A DNA stretch of 64,000 nucleotides from VMCP01 sp964527775 (GTDB taxonomy: Bacteria; Bacteroidota; Bacteroidia; NS11-12g; UBA955), in NCBI GenBank assembly GCA_964527775.1, contig CAZGQS010000007.1:1-64000 (forward strand), given 5' to 3'. The stretch's first letter is position 1, and each line of letters begins with the position of its first letter. Shown here piece by piece: positions 18,192-26,743 of this stretch. Made by a program: the position numbers and the translations under genes. The notes below the pieces were generated by a model, which ran no database searches, had not been told where the DNA came from, and was given only the letters and a program-made list of their open reading frames with translations.

Positions 18192-20654
18192 TTGGACTTG
18201 GAAGAGAGAATAACCCTTTTTGCAGAAATACTGTTGCCGCTGCCTTTACCCAAGGTTTACACCTATCGTTTGCCCTACGAGTGGAACGAGTTGTTGGTAA
18301 TTGGCATGAGGGTGGCCGTTCCTTTTGGGGTTAAAAAAGTGTATTCAGGTATTGTTTGGAAAATCACCGAGCAACCGCCCGAAGGATACCAAGCCAATTA
18401 CATCATTGAAATTTTAGACGACCGACCTATAGTAACACCGTTGCAGATGGAGTTTTGGGAATGGATCAGTCGGTATTATCTGTCGAATTTAGGCGATGTA
18501 CTTAATGTTGCATTGCCCGCAGGATATAGGGTTCAATCACAAACCAAAATCTCGTTGCATCCAGAAATCAATTTAGATGATTTGGGAGTACTGGATGAAA
18601 AAGAGAATCTGGTTTTATCTCTACTCATCAAAGAGAAAATCATTACCGTTGAACAAGTTCAGCAACTGCTCAATCAGAAAACGGTGATGAAAACCATCAA
18701 ATCAATGTACCATAAAGGATTGATTTCCATGCAGGAAGAATTGCGTGAAAATTACAAGCCTAAATGGTTGGATTGGGTTGAACTTTCTTCTGATTGGAAA
18801 GACGATAACTATGCAAATGAAGTTCTCAATTACACTGAAAAAAGAGCACTCAAACAGTTCGAAGCTCTTATGCATCTTTTGGGACGAGCAAGAGCACCGC
18901 ATCCCTTAAAGCAATTTATTGCAGATTCTGGGGTTTCAAGAACCACATTGAACAGTCTTCAATCGAAAGGTTGGGTGCGGATTTTTCAAGAGAAAACAGA
19001 TCACCTTAAATTAAGGGCAGCGGGAAATAGCTATCTCGAGTTAACGTCCAAACAAAAGGAAGTAGCTCAAAAGGTAAATGCTTCATTTCACAATGGGCTT
19101 CCTGTTTTGATTCAAGGGGTTACGGGCAGTGGAAAAACGTATTTGTATTTACAAGCCGCTTTAGAAATTCTTGAACAAGGCAAGCAAGTTTTGTTTTTAG
19201 TGCCCGAAGTAGCGCTTACAGAAAACCTGGTTGAACGAATTTCGGAATTCGTACCTCAAGAGATTGGCGTGTGGCATCACTATTATTCCAGCTACGAAAG
19301 AACGGAATTGTATGATAAAATCGCTCGAAGGGAAGTGAATTTTATCATAGGAACAAGATCAGCTCTGTTTGCACCCTTTTGTGAGTTGGGAATCATTATC
19401 ATTGATGAGGAACACGAACCGAGTTACAAGCAATTTGAAAAGCGACCCTTGTTTCATGCCCGAGATGCGGCATTTTATCTTTCTAGACAGTGGGGCGCCC
19501 AGCTTTTGATGGGTTCCGCAACTCCCAGTTATGAAATGTTGCATTTGGCAAAGTTGGAAAAAATCTCTTTACTGAGGTTGGACGACCGATTTGATGATCG
19601 CAAAGCCACTCAATGGGTTTGGCTAGACAGTAAGGAGCTGAAACAGCAGAATAGGATGAAAGAGCTGTTTTCTGATCCTATGCTCGAAGAGATGAAATTA
19701 TCTTGGGAAAAGGGAAAGAAAATCATTGTTTTTCACAATCGTAAAGGCTATGCTCCGTATATGCAGTGTGCTTTGTGTGGACATACCACGCAGTGCATTC
19801 AATGCGATATTGCGTTGACTTATTACAAGAGTTCCCTGAATCAAAGGTGCAATTACTGCGGACATTCACAAGCAGTACCAAAGGTTTGTCCAGGTTGTGG
19901 CGGAAATCACTTCCAAATGAAAGGAACGGGAACAGAAAAAATTGTGGAAGAGCTGGAGATATATTTCCCCAAAGCAAGAATTGCCCGATTTGACCAGCAA
20001 AGCATCAAGAAAAGGAGTGATTTTCAAAAGATCATTCAAGATTTCAATAACGGTCAAATTGATTTTTTGGTGGGGACACAACTTTTATCAAAAGGGATTG
20101 ACTTTGACTCAGTAGAACTGATTTGCGTTCCAGATGCAGACATGTCGTTAAATATTCCTGATTTTAGATCTCATGAACGCGCCTTTCAGCAGCTCTATCA
20201 ACTAGCAGGACGTGCGGGTAGAGGAGATGTCGCGGGCAAGATTATCATTCAAACTCACAAGAAAAATCACCCCGTTTTTCAAGCTTTGAACGAATCGAAT
20301 TTCGATGGTTTTGCAGCCGAAGAATTGGAGGCACGCGAGACGTTTTCTTATCCTCCATATGGCAGGTTGATTGAGATTTCCATAAAACACAAGAATGAGG
20401 CAACTTGCATGACGGGAGCCATGATCATGAATAATCTGCTGCGTCAACATTTGGGGGATTTTCTCTTGGGACCAGTAGTTCCATCGGTTGCAAGGGTGAA
20501 AAACATGTATATTCAGCATTTCTTGCTCAAATTAAATTCCAAATCACCTTCCCCAGCGAAAATTAAGGCCTATTTGTTATCGCAAAAAGATCGGTTGATG
20601 CAAAGCGATGGCATGAATGCAATTCAAGTAGAATTCAACGTTGACCCGTATTGA
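18192..20654 (+). CDS. priA: Primosomal replication-restart helicase PriA
   Basis: 820 residues. N-terminal DNA-binding domain (LPLPLPKVYTYRLPYEW, GMRVAVPFG), Walker A GVTGSGKTYLYL near residue 310, DEEH box (IIIDEEHEPSYKQFEKRPLF), zinc domain with paired Cys (CALC, CIQC, CNYC, CPGC, about 525-575), and helicase motif QLAGRAGRGD. Restarts stalled replication forks in a primosome. The start is TTG at 18192, five bases after the UbiA gene, so it may be read through from the mevalonate operon. Full length and intact. Confidence 0.95.
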   Translation: MDLEERITLFAEILLPLPLPKVYTYRLPYEWNELLVIGMRVAVPFGVKKVYSGIVWKITEQPPEGYQANYIIEILDDRPIVTPLQMEFWEWISRYYLSNLGDVLNVALPAGYRVQSQTKISLHPEINLDDLGVLDEKENLVLSLLIKEKIITVEQVQQLLNQKTVMKTIKSMYHKGLISMQEELRENYKPKWLDWVELSSDWKDDNYANEVLNYTEKRALKQFEALMHLLGRARAPHPLKQFIADSGVSRTTLNSLQSKGWVRIFQEKTDHLKLRAAGNSYLELTSKQKEVAQKVNASFHNGLPVLIQGVTGSGKTYLYLQAALEILEQGKQVLFLVPEVALTENLVERISEFVPQEIGVWHHYYSSYERTELYDKIARREVNFIIGTRSALFAPFCELGIIIIDEEHEPSYKQFEKRPLFHARDAAFYLSRQWGAQLLMGSATPSYEMLHLAKLEKISLLRLDDRFDDRKATQWVWLDSKELKQQNRMKELFSDPMLEEMKLSWEKGKKIIVFHNRKGYAPYMQCALCGHTTQCIQCDIALTYYKSSLNQRCNYCGHSQAVPKVCPGCGGNHFQMKGTGTEKIVEELEIYFPKARIARFDQQSIKKRSDFQKIIQDFNNGQIDFLVGTQLLSKGIDFDSVELICVPDADMSLNIPDFRSHERAFQQLYQLAGRAGRGDVAGKIIIQTHKKNHPVFQALNESNFDGFAAEELEARETFSYPPYGRLIEISIKHKNEATCMTGAMIMNNLLRQHLGDFLLGPVVPSVARVKNMYIQHFLLKLNSKSPSPAKIKAYLLSQKDRLMQSDGMNAIQVEFNVDPY

Positions 20655-20669
20655 TTTCGTAATTTTTCG

Positions 20670-20677
20670 TAACTTCG
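20670..20677 (+). promoter_or_regulatory. Candidate -7 element for hpd
   Basis: TAACTTCG is a common variant of the Bacteroidota -7 box (TAnnTTCG) and ends five bases before the ATG at 20683. TTG triplets upstream (20651, 20641) are not at ideal spacing. Confidence 0.4.
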
Positions 20678-20682
20678 CGCTC

Positions 20683-21807
20683 ATGGAAAGCGAAGTTTTG
20701 GAAAAAGCTACCGTTGAAACGGATTTTCTTCCTTTGAATGGAACCGATCACATTGAATTTTATGTAGGCAACGCCAAGCAAAGCGCCTATTACTATCAGT
20801 CAGCTTGGGGATATAAATTAGTGGCTTATGCTGGTCCTGAAACGGGTGTTCGCGACAGAGCTAGTTATGTTCTTGAACAGGAGAAAATTCGCTTAGTTTT
20901 AACTACTGCTATTGATCCAAATACTGAAATTGCTCAGCATCACCTCACACACGGCGATGGAGTTAAGTTTTTAAGTATTTGGGTAGATGACGCTACCAAA
21001 AGTTTCGAAGAAACCGTAAAAAGAGGTGCCAAACCCTATATGGAGCCCACCCGTTTTGAAGACGAAAACGGCTATGTAATCATCTCTGGAATACATACTT
21101 ACGGTGAAACCGTCCATAAGTTCGTTGAGCGTAAAAACTATAACGGTCCATTCTTGCCAGGTTACAAAAAGCCTGCTTTTGCCATGGATGTTAAGCCCGT
21201 AGGACTTCGTTACGTAGACCATTGCGTTGGTAATGTAGAATTAGGAAAAATGAACGAGTGGGTTCGTTTTTACGAGGATGTAATGGGATTTAAACTATTA
21301 CTAACCTTCGATGACAAAGACATCAGTACCGAATACAGCGCTCTTATGAGTAAGGTTGTATCAAACGGAAACGGATACATCAAATTCCCCATCAATGAGC
21401 CAGCTGAGGGAAAAAAGAAATCCCAAATTGAAGAATATATTGAATTCTATAAAGGTGCGGGTGTTCAACACATTGCCATAGAAGTGCACAACATCATTGA
21501 AACGGTAGGAGAACTTCGCAACCGTGGAATAGAATTCCTTTACGTTCCTGAAACCTATTACGATGACGTACTTGATCGTGTAGGTGAGATTGAAGAAAAC
21601 CTTGATGATCTTAAAAGACAAAACATATTGGTAGACCGAGACGAATCTGGCTATTTGTTGCAAATCTTTACCAAACCTGTAGAAGATCGCCCAACCGTAT
21701 TTTTTGAAATTATTCAAAGAAAAGGTGCAAAATCATTTGGAAAAGGCAATTTTAAGGCTCTTTTCGAAAGCATCGAGCGCGAACAAGCGGTTAGAGGGAA
21801 TTTGTAA
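20683..21807 (+). CDS. hpd: 4-hydroxyphenylpyruvate dioxygenase
   Basis: Non-heme iron enzyme converting 4-hydroxyphenylpyruvate to homogentisate in tyrosine catabolism. Two vicinal-oxygen-chelate halves: N-terminal GTDHIEFYVGNAKQSAYYY and C-terminal catalytic half with iron ligands His in YVDHCVGNV, His in GVQHIAIEV, and Glu in FFEIIQRKGAKSFGKGN, which also has the conserved C-terminal GNFKALFESIE helix. 374 residues from ATG 20683; the longer frame from TTG 20641 overlaps priA and is unlikely. A heptamer repeat tract starts three bases after the stop. Confidence 0.96.
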   Translation: MESEVLEKATVETDFLPLNGTDHIEFYVGNAKQSAYYYQSAWGYKLVAYAGPETGVRDRASYVLEQEKIRLVLTTAIDPNTEIAQHHLTHGDGVKFLSIWVDDATKSFEETVKRGAKPYMEPTRFEDENGYVIISGIHTYGETVHKFVERKNYNGPFLPGYKKPAFAMDVKPVGLRYVDHCVGNVELGKMNEWVRFYEDVMGFKLLLTFDDKDISTEYSALMSKVVSNGNGYIKFPINEPAEGKKKSQIEEYIEFYKGAGVQHIAIEVHNIIETVGELRNRGIEFLYVPETYYDDVLDRVGEIEENLDDLKRQNILVDRDESGYLLQIFTKPVEDRPTVFFEIIQRKGAKSFGKGNFKALFESIEREQAVRGNL

Positions 21808-21810
21808 ATT

Positions 21811-21981
21811 GGTGGTCGGTGATCGGTGGTCGGAGGTCGGTGATCGGTGGTCGGTGATCAGCGGTCAGCGGTCAGCGGCCAAAACATCGCATAGCGCAAG
21901 TCCTAGCGCAGCGTGAGTCTTAAAGTCTCCCAGGAAGTGGTTAGCCGTCAGCCAAGGACCAAAGACCAAAGACCAAAGACC
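21811..21981. repeat. Heptanucleotide tandem repeat tract 1
   Basis: Fills the space between the convergent stops of hpd and the PIG-V-like gene. 21811-21880 is ten consecutive 7-mers (GGTGGTC, GGTGATC, GGTGGTC, GGAGGTC, GGTGATC, GGTGGTC, GGTGATC, AGCGGTC, AGCGGTC, AGCGGCC). A non-periodic middle follows with the block GCGTGAGTCTTAAAGTCTC (21911-21929), then four more 7-mers at 21954-21981 (AAGGACC, then AAAGACC three times). The final C forms part of the stop codon (TAG) of the minus-strand gene. No coding potential seen. Confidence 0.9.
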
Positions 21982-23072
21982 TATACCAATATCGATTGAA
22001 TAAATAAAATTCCCTGGGTTACCGAGAAGATGGCCATCACTGTTAAGGCAAACCATCGTTGTAATGGGGTTATGTGTCTGAATAAATAGATCCAAGCGGG
22101 TAGAAGTACACATACATTGCGATAAACAGCGGTGACGCTGCTGCTGCTGTAGGGTAGCCACCAATAAAGGAGAGTAAATACCATCAAAAGGGGCCAAAGC
22201 GGTTGCTCCGAGCGCACTTTATAGAATTTGATTATTGCGATGATTACGGCAATCCAAATGCTGTAGTTTTGGAGTTCTACAGACATTTTTAAGGTGCCCC
22301 AAGCCTCTAGTAATTCTTTGAATTTTAGGTACATCATCTCAAACGGAAGCTTGATGTGATGACCATATTTTCCCTGAATCAAGAAGAGTGCGTTCCATTT
22401 GCCTGTGGCATAATGGTCATATACGAACCAGGTAATGATTCCGGCTAAGGGTATTAAGACGAGCTTTGAAGAGTCAATTATGGATAGTTGTTTTTTCCAC
22501 CATTGATAGAGAGCGTAAACACTCAAACAAGCAATGAGAATGAATCCGATGGAATAGGAGAGCGCGGCAAAATATCCCATGATGCCAGCGAAAAGGTACT
22601 TTTGGCGTTCAAGAAAGTAAAACATCCCCAGAACGAAAAAAACCAAGAGGGACATGGGGAAAATGGCGTGGAAATAGATGTTTCCAGGGGCTAAAAGTAA
22701 TAGAAGTGCGCCTGCTAACGATTCATTTTTGACCCAGTAAAGACTGGCAATCCAGAAAAAAGTGCTGAGATAAATACCTGCATCTGCCAAGGAAATATGG
22801 TGCATGGAACTTTCATGAACCAAACGAATCAGGGCGGGATAAAGAGGTGCCCAGCCAGCGTTGCCGCAGTTCCAAGAGGGAATGTCAGGGCAAGGATAAA
22901 GCGTATGGCCATCCTTGGCGATGCCAAGGTAAAGACCAGAATCCCAGCGGCTCCAGCAGATTTCGTTCCAGCCGCCCCAGCAGTTTCCCGCTAAAGCGAT
23001 GTAATGTCCAAATAAAAAATAGGAAACAATCAGCGCAAAGGCTGTAATGATCTGATTTCTGCTTAGTTCCAT
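21981..23072 (-). CDS. PIG-V-like integral membrane glycosyltransferase
   Basis: 363 residues with roughly nine to ten hydrophobic segments. The first periplasmic loop carries CWSRWDSGLYLGIAKDG, close to the WDxxxYxxIAxxGY pattern of PIG-V/GT-C mannosyltransferases, followed by WAPLYPALIRLV. Such enzymes use polyprenyl-phosphate sugars on the outer face of the membrane. The acceptor is unknown. Four Cys near the N-terminus (CWGGWNEIC, CPDIPSWNC) may form disulfides. Its start overlaps the end of the M3 peptidase gene by ten bases, and its stop touches repeat tract 1. Confidence 0.7.
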   Translation of the reverse strand: MELSRNQIITAFALIVSYFLFGHYIALAGNCWGGWNEICWSRWDSGLYLGIAKDGHTLYPCPDIPSWNCGNAGWAPLYPALIRLVHESSMHHISLADAGIYLSTFFWIASLYWVKNESLAGALLLLLAPGNIYFHAIFPMSLLVFFVLGMFYFLERQKYLFAGIMGYFAALSYSIGFILIACLSVYALYQWWKKQLSIIDSSKLVLIPLAGIITWFVYDHYATGKWNALFLIQGKYGHHIKLPFEMMYLKFKELLEAWGTLKMSVELQNYSIWIAVIIAIIKFYKVRSEQPLWPLLMVFTLLYWWLPYSSSSVTAVYRNVCVLLPAWIYLFRHITPLQRWFALTVMAIFSVTQGILFIQSILV

Positions 23073-24766
23073 TGGCTCTCCACGAAATTCATCAGTGAAG
23101 ATACATATTGTGGCGAGAAATCAAAACGAACGCCGGCAGCAGAATATATGTCGGGGATACTTTGAGTGTAGCCTAATTTCATAAAATTGGTGTACCCAGA
23201 AAGGGCTTCTTCCCGAGATTTTTCAACGTAATTTTTCCAAATTCCGATGGCGCCAAGTTGGGCTATGCCGTATTCGATGTAGTAGAATGGCACTTCGAAT
23301 ATGTGCAATTGGCGGTGCCAAGCGTGATTTTTGGCAAATTCTAATTCTGTATAGTCAACTAAACCTGTTCCGAATCGTTCTTGAATTTGGTTCCAAGCAT
23401 ACATTCGGTCTTCGCGGCTGTGGTTGGGGTTTTCGTAGATCCAATGTTGGAATGCGTCTACAGTGGCAATCCATGGAAGGGTATTGATAACCCCCTCAAT
23501 TTGTTCCATTTTGGCCCTTTGCAGGTCTTCAGGTGACTCAAAATAGTTTTGCCAGCCTTCCATGCTCAATAATTCCATGCTCATGGATGCAAGCTCGGCT
23601 ACCTCGCTTGGGGTGTTTTTGAATGCATTCAACGACAATGGAGCCATCAGAAAACTGTGAATGGCATGTCCAGCCTCGTGTACCAATGTTTCAACGTCTC
23701 TTAAATTGCCGGTGGCATTCATGAAAATGAAGGGCATGTTGGTTTCGGCCAGAGGGTAATTGTATCCTCCTGGTGCTTTACCAACTCTGCTGTCTAAGTC
23801 TAGAAGACCTTTTTCTTTCATGGTGGTTAAACATTGAGAGAAGAAGGGGTCTAACTGATTTAGATTTTTGATGCCTTTTTCCAATAGATCTTTGCCATCG
23901 CTGAAAGGTTTAAGAGCCGGTCTATTGAGCGGATCTACAGATGTGTCCCAAGGTTTTAGAACCTCTAGTTGCATCTGTTCTTTGCGTTTGAGAGTGACTT
24001 TTTTGGTGAGTGGAACTACATGCTCTTCAATGGCCTTATGAAAATCTTTACAGTCTTGTGCGTTGTAGTCGTATCTTCCCAAGGCGGCGAACATATAATC
24101 ACGGTAGTTATCAAACCCGGCATTGACGGCCATTTGATGACGTTTTGCTACCATCTGATCAAAAATATCCTCCAGCTTTTCAGTGTCTTGGGTTCTTCTT
24201 TGTTGGATGCTCTTCCAGGCTTTTTCTCGAAGATCTCTATCGGGTTCAAGCAGAAAGTTAGATGCTTTCTGGAGGGTGATTTCTTCACCGTTCCATTCAA
24301 TGCTCATACTTCCTTGAATCGAAGAGTATTCCTGAGCTAAAGTGCTTAATTCAGATTGAATTTCAATGTTTTCTTCTCTGAAAATTTCTATGGCTTTTCG
24401 AACTCCCCTAAAATAAATGCGATGAGCAGCGCTTTGGGGGTTGGATTCATTTTCAAGTTCCTGAGTGAAAGAGCATTCTGCAATTTTGCGATTGAGTTGA
24501 TCTTCTAGGGGTGCCAATTGAGGTTGGATTTCCTGAACGAACTGCAGATATCTAGACTCATGATCTTTGTTCTTGGTATCACAAGTCATGCGAATATAGC
24601 GCCAAGCCATATCTTCGGAAATATGACTTTCTAGGTCGCTAGCATCTTTCAACCAACTGTTGAATTCACCCACATGGTTGATGGGTCTTTCAAGTAGTTC
24701 ATTAAATAGGGTAACAACAGATTGTGCCGAATCAATTCGGAAACCCTCAGGAATAAATGAAGCCAT
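23063..24766 (-). CDS. M3-family oligoendopeptidase (PepF-like)
   Basis: Zinc metallopeptidase of 567 residues with the catalytic HEAGH at residues 363-367 (VETLVHEAGHAIHSFL), a downstream EVAELASMSMELL supplying the third ligand, and the YCAHRIYF-like QSAAHRIYFRGVRKA region upstream. No signal peptide, so cytoplasmic cleavage of oligopeptides is likely. Follows DUF5606 after eleven bases and overlaps the membrane glycosyltransferase, so the three are probably one transcript. Confidence 0.9.
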   Translation of the reverse strand: MASFIPEGFRIDSAQSVVTLFNELLERPINHVGEFNSWLKDASDLESHISEDMAWRYIRMTCDTKNKDHESRYLQFVQEIQPQLAPLEDQLNRKIAECSFTQELENESNPQSAAHRIYFRGVRKAIEIFREENIEIQSELSTLAQEYSSIQGSMSIEWNGEEITLQKASNFLLEPDRDLREKAWKSIQQRRTQDTEKLEDIFDQMVAKRHQMAVNAGFDNYRDYMFAALGRYDYNAQDCKDFHKAIEEHVVPLTKKVTLKRKEQMQLEVLKPWDTSVDPLNRPALKPFSDGKDLLEKGIKNLNQLDPFFSQCLTTMKEKGLLDLDSRVGKAPGGYNYPLAETNMPFIFMNATGNLRDVETLVHEAGHAIHSFLMAPLSLNAFKNTPSEVAELASMSMELLSMEGWQNYFESPEDLQRAKMEQIEGVINTLPWIATVDAFQHWIYENPNHSREDRMYAWNQIQERFGTGLVDYTELEFAKNHAWHRQLHIFEVPFYYIEYGIAQLGAIGIWKNYVEKSREEALSGYTNFMKLGYTQSIPDIYSAAGVRFDFSPQYVSSLMNFVESQWN

Positions 24767-24777
24767 ATTGATTGGTA

Positions 24778-25332
24778 TTAGCTACCCATTTTACGAGGAG
24801 TAGCGGTTTTTGCTTTTACTCCTGCAGCAGTTTTGGTAGCAGTTTTAACGGCTGACTTAGCTGCGGTCTTGCTTGCATCGGGCTTGGCTTTTGCAACTGG
24901 TGCATCTGAATCAGAACCTTCAGCTCCTTCCGTATCTTCTTCGTGAAGAGTTGCGAAATCTAATTTATCTTTCAAAAGGTGATACCATGCGCACAACTTT
25001 TTCATATCGCTTGGATAAACTCTTTCGCGATCGTAGTTGGGCATAACCTTTGACATGAAGGCTTTAACCTCATCGTTGTCAGCTTTTCCAGTTGGGATAG
25101 CTTCACCTTTTTCTTCCAACGCTTTTACGTTTTGAAGAACCACAGCCAATTTAACTTCGCCTTCTTCTTCAAACATAGAGATGTCAGAAAGAATACTCAC
25201 GCGTTGTCTAAGGTTGGTAGAGAATTTTTTACCATCGGCCAAAGCTTCAAGGATCAAACCAGATTTATTTTGTCCCAATATTTTGTGCAAGCCGGGCATT
25301 CCGGTTACTGAAACGATGTCTTTTAACTTCAT
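24778..25332 (-). CDS. DUF5606-family protein
   Basis: Start at the ATG at 25332 (MKLKDIVSVTGMPGLHKILG), which matches the conserved beginning of this Bacteroidota-restricted family; the upstream ATG at 25350 adds six residues. Residues 1-125 are the conserved globular part (ILEALADGKKF, RVSILSDISMF, YDRERVYPSDMKKLCAWYHL). The last 55 residues are a low-complexity Lys/Ala/Thr/Pro tail resembling histone H1-like C-termini, ending PRKMGS, which could bind nucleic acid. Function not established. Confidence 0.8.
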   Translation of the reverse strand: MKLKDIVSVTGMPGLHKILGQNKSGLILEALADGKKFSTNLRQRVSILSDISMFEEEGEVKLAVVLQNVKALEEKGEAIPTGKADNDEVKAFMSKVMPNYDRERVYPSDMKKLCAWYHLLKDKLDFATLHEEDTEGAEGSDSDAPVAKAKPDASKTAAKSAVKTATKTAAGVKAKTATPRKMGS

Positions 25333-25366
25333 AGAAATGCAAATTTCCACAAATAGTAGTAGATTA

Positions 25367-25735
25367 TCAAGTATGGGAGTGTTGTTTTCGGGTATGAACT
25401 TTTTGAAATTCTCTCAGAAGCACGGCTTTTGCCATATTTTCATGGGTGTCACCGCCCATTTTTTGGACAAACTTATACTGTTTCTCGGTGAGATCAACAC
25501 GGTAAACAATCTTCATCCAATCAGAGTTTCTGTGGGTTCGCAGGTTTTCAACCACCAATAATAGTTCAGGTAATAGAGAGGCCAAATCAGTGTAATCGTC
25601 CCCCGAAAAAAGAAAGCCCGATATCCCAAAATCTTTTTCAATTTGCAACCTAATTTCCTCTAAATATAAAGGGCTACCCAACTGTAAATTCAAATCTTCG
25701 GGTGGATTATTGGGGATCTCTGGCGGATGTTTCAC
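25367..25735 (-). CDS. Small conserved hypothetical protein
   Basis: The open frame extends upstream to 25870 but that part lies antisense to the heptose epimerase. GTG at 25735 (or 25741) gives a protein of about 122 residues beginning KHPPEIPNNPPEDLNLQLGS. Features: EEIRLQIEKDFGISG, an acidic LFSGDDYTDLASLLPELLLV helix, and RVDLTEKQYKFVQKMGG. No cofactor motif recognised. Placed between DUF5606 and a divergent epimerase, so its 5' end overlaps the epimerase promoter. Real gene probable, exact start uncertain. Confidence 0.55.
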   Translation of the reverse strand: MKHPPEIPNNPPEDLNLQLGSPLYLEEIRLQIEKDFGISGFLFSGDDYTDLASLLPELLLVVENLRTHRNSDWMKIVYRVDLTEKQYKFVQKMGGDTHENMAKAVLLREFQKVHTRKQHSHT

Positions 25736-25753
25736 ACACACGAATTTAATGCC

Positions 25754-25761
25754 TATTTTTG
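25754..25761 (+). promoter_or_regulatory. Candidate -7 element for the heptose epimerase
   Basis: TATTTTTG matches TAnnTTTG, with TTTC at 25730-25733 exactly 20 bp upstream as a near-consensus -33. It ends four bases before the ATG at 25766, so transcription would start at the start codon. Confidence 0.5.
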
Positions 25762-25765
25762 TTTC

Positions 25766-26743
25766 ATGATCATTGTTACGGGTGCTTGCGGATTTATTGG
25801 CTCCGCTCTTTTGGGAAAACTTCAGGAACTTGGCTATGGCGAATTGATTGCCGTTGATGATTTTAGCCATACAATTAAGCTTCCCAATTTGGAAAATAAG
25901 AATCTAAAGGCCCGCATTGACAGAGAAGAATTTCCTGATTGGTTGGAAGAAAATGCAAATAGAGTGCAATTTGTATTTCACATAGGCGCTAGAACCAGAA
26001 CCAATGAATTTGATTGGGATGTATTGAATCATTTGAACGTTGATTATTCCAAAAAACTTTGGAATACGTGCACAAAATTCTCCATTCCATTCATTTATGC
26101 GAGTTCGGCAGCCACCTACGGTAATGGTGAATTTGGATTTGATGATAAACCCGAGGGGCGTAGTCAATTAAAGCCCATGAATCCCTATGGAGAGAGTAAG
26201 CAAATTTTTGATCTTTGGGCTGAGGAAAGCGCTGAAAAAGGCAATCACCCACCATTTTGGGCAGGATTTAAGTTCTTCAACGTGTTTGGGCCAAACGAAT
26301 ATCACAAAGGGCGAATGGCCAGTGTGGTGTTTCATGCCTTTAATCAGATTAAAGAAAAGGGAGAGGTTTCCTTGTTTAAAAGTTATCGAGATGATTACCC
26401 AGATGGAGGACAACGTCGAGATTTTGTATACGTTAAGGATGTATTGAGCGTTTTAATACACTTCATGGAAAATCGAAAAAATTCAGGAATCTATAATTTG
26501 GGAAGCGGACAAGCACATACCTTTCTTGAGCTTGCAAGCGGTGTTTTTGAGGCCTTAAAGTTTGAACCTAACATTAAATACATAGAAATGCCTGAAGATA
26601 TTAGAGATAACTATCAATATTTCACCGAGGCATCTATGGCTAGAGTGAGAACGGCCGGTTATTCTGTCCCATTTTGGGATTTCAAAGATGCCATCAATGA
26701 TTATGTTGCAGGATATTTAGAAAAACAATGCGCCGTGTATTAA
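25766..26743 (+). CDS. hldD: ADP-L-glycero-D-manno-heptose 6-epimerase
   Basis: Short-chain dehydrogenase fold with NAD(P) loop VTGACGFIGSALL at residues 4-16, catalytic YGESK (YxxxK; NPYGESKQIFDLW), ASSAATYGNG, and the family-specific FKFFNVFGPNEYHKGRMASV and DGGQRRDFVYVKDVL. Makes ADP-L-glycero-beta-D-manno-heptose for LPS inner core. Start at ATG 25766; an upstream in-frame start would break the promoter. The C-terminus overlaps the next gene by 16 bases. Confidence 0.92.
   Translation: MIIVTGACGFIGSALLGKLQELGYGELIAVDDFSHTIKLPNLENKNLKARIDREEFPDWLEENANRVQFVFHIGARTRTNEFDWDVLNHLNVDYSKKLWNTCTKFSIPFIYASSAATYGNGEFGFDDKPEGRSQLKPMNPYGESKQIFDLWAEESAEKGNHPPFWAGFKFFNVFGPNEYHKGRMASVVFHAFNQIKEKGEVSLFKSYRDDYPDGGQRRDFVYVKDVLSVLIHFMENRKNSGIYNLGSGQAHTFLELASGVFEALKFEPNIKYIEMPEDIRDNYQYFTEASMARVRTAGYSVPFWDFKDAINDYVAGYLEKQCAVY

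Noticed and set aside
21704..21916. Short plus-strand frame through hpd end and repeat tract 1
   Set aside because: Reads out of frame through hpd and then through heptamer repeats; composition is repeat-derived.
25736..25870. Upstream extension of the small minus-strand gene to 25870
   Set aside because: It is antisense to the start of hldD and would require coding overlap with a strongly supported gene; a GTG at 25735 or 25741 is more reasonable.
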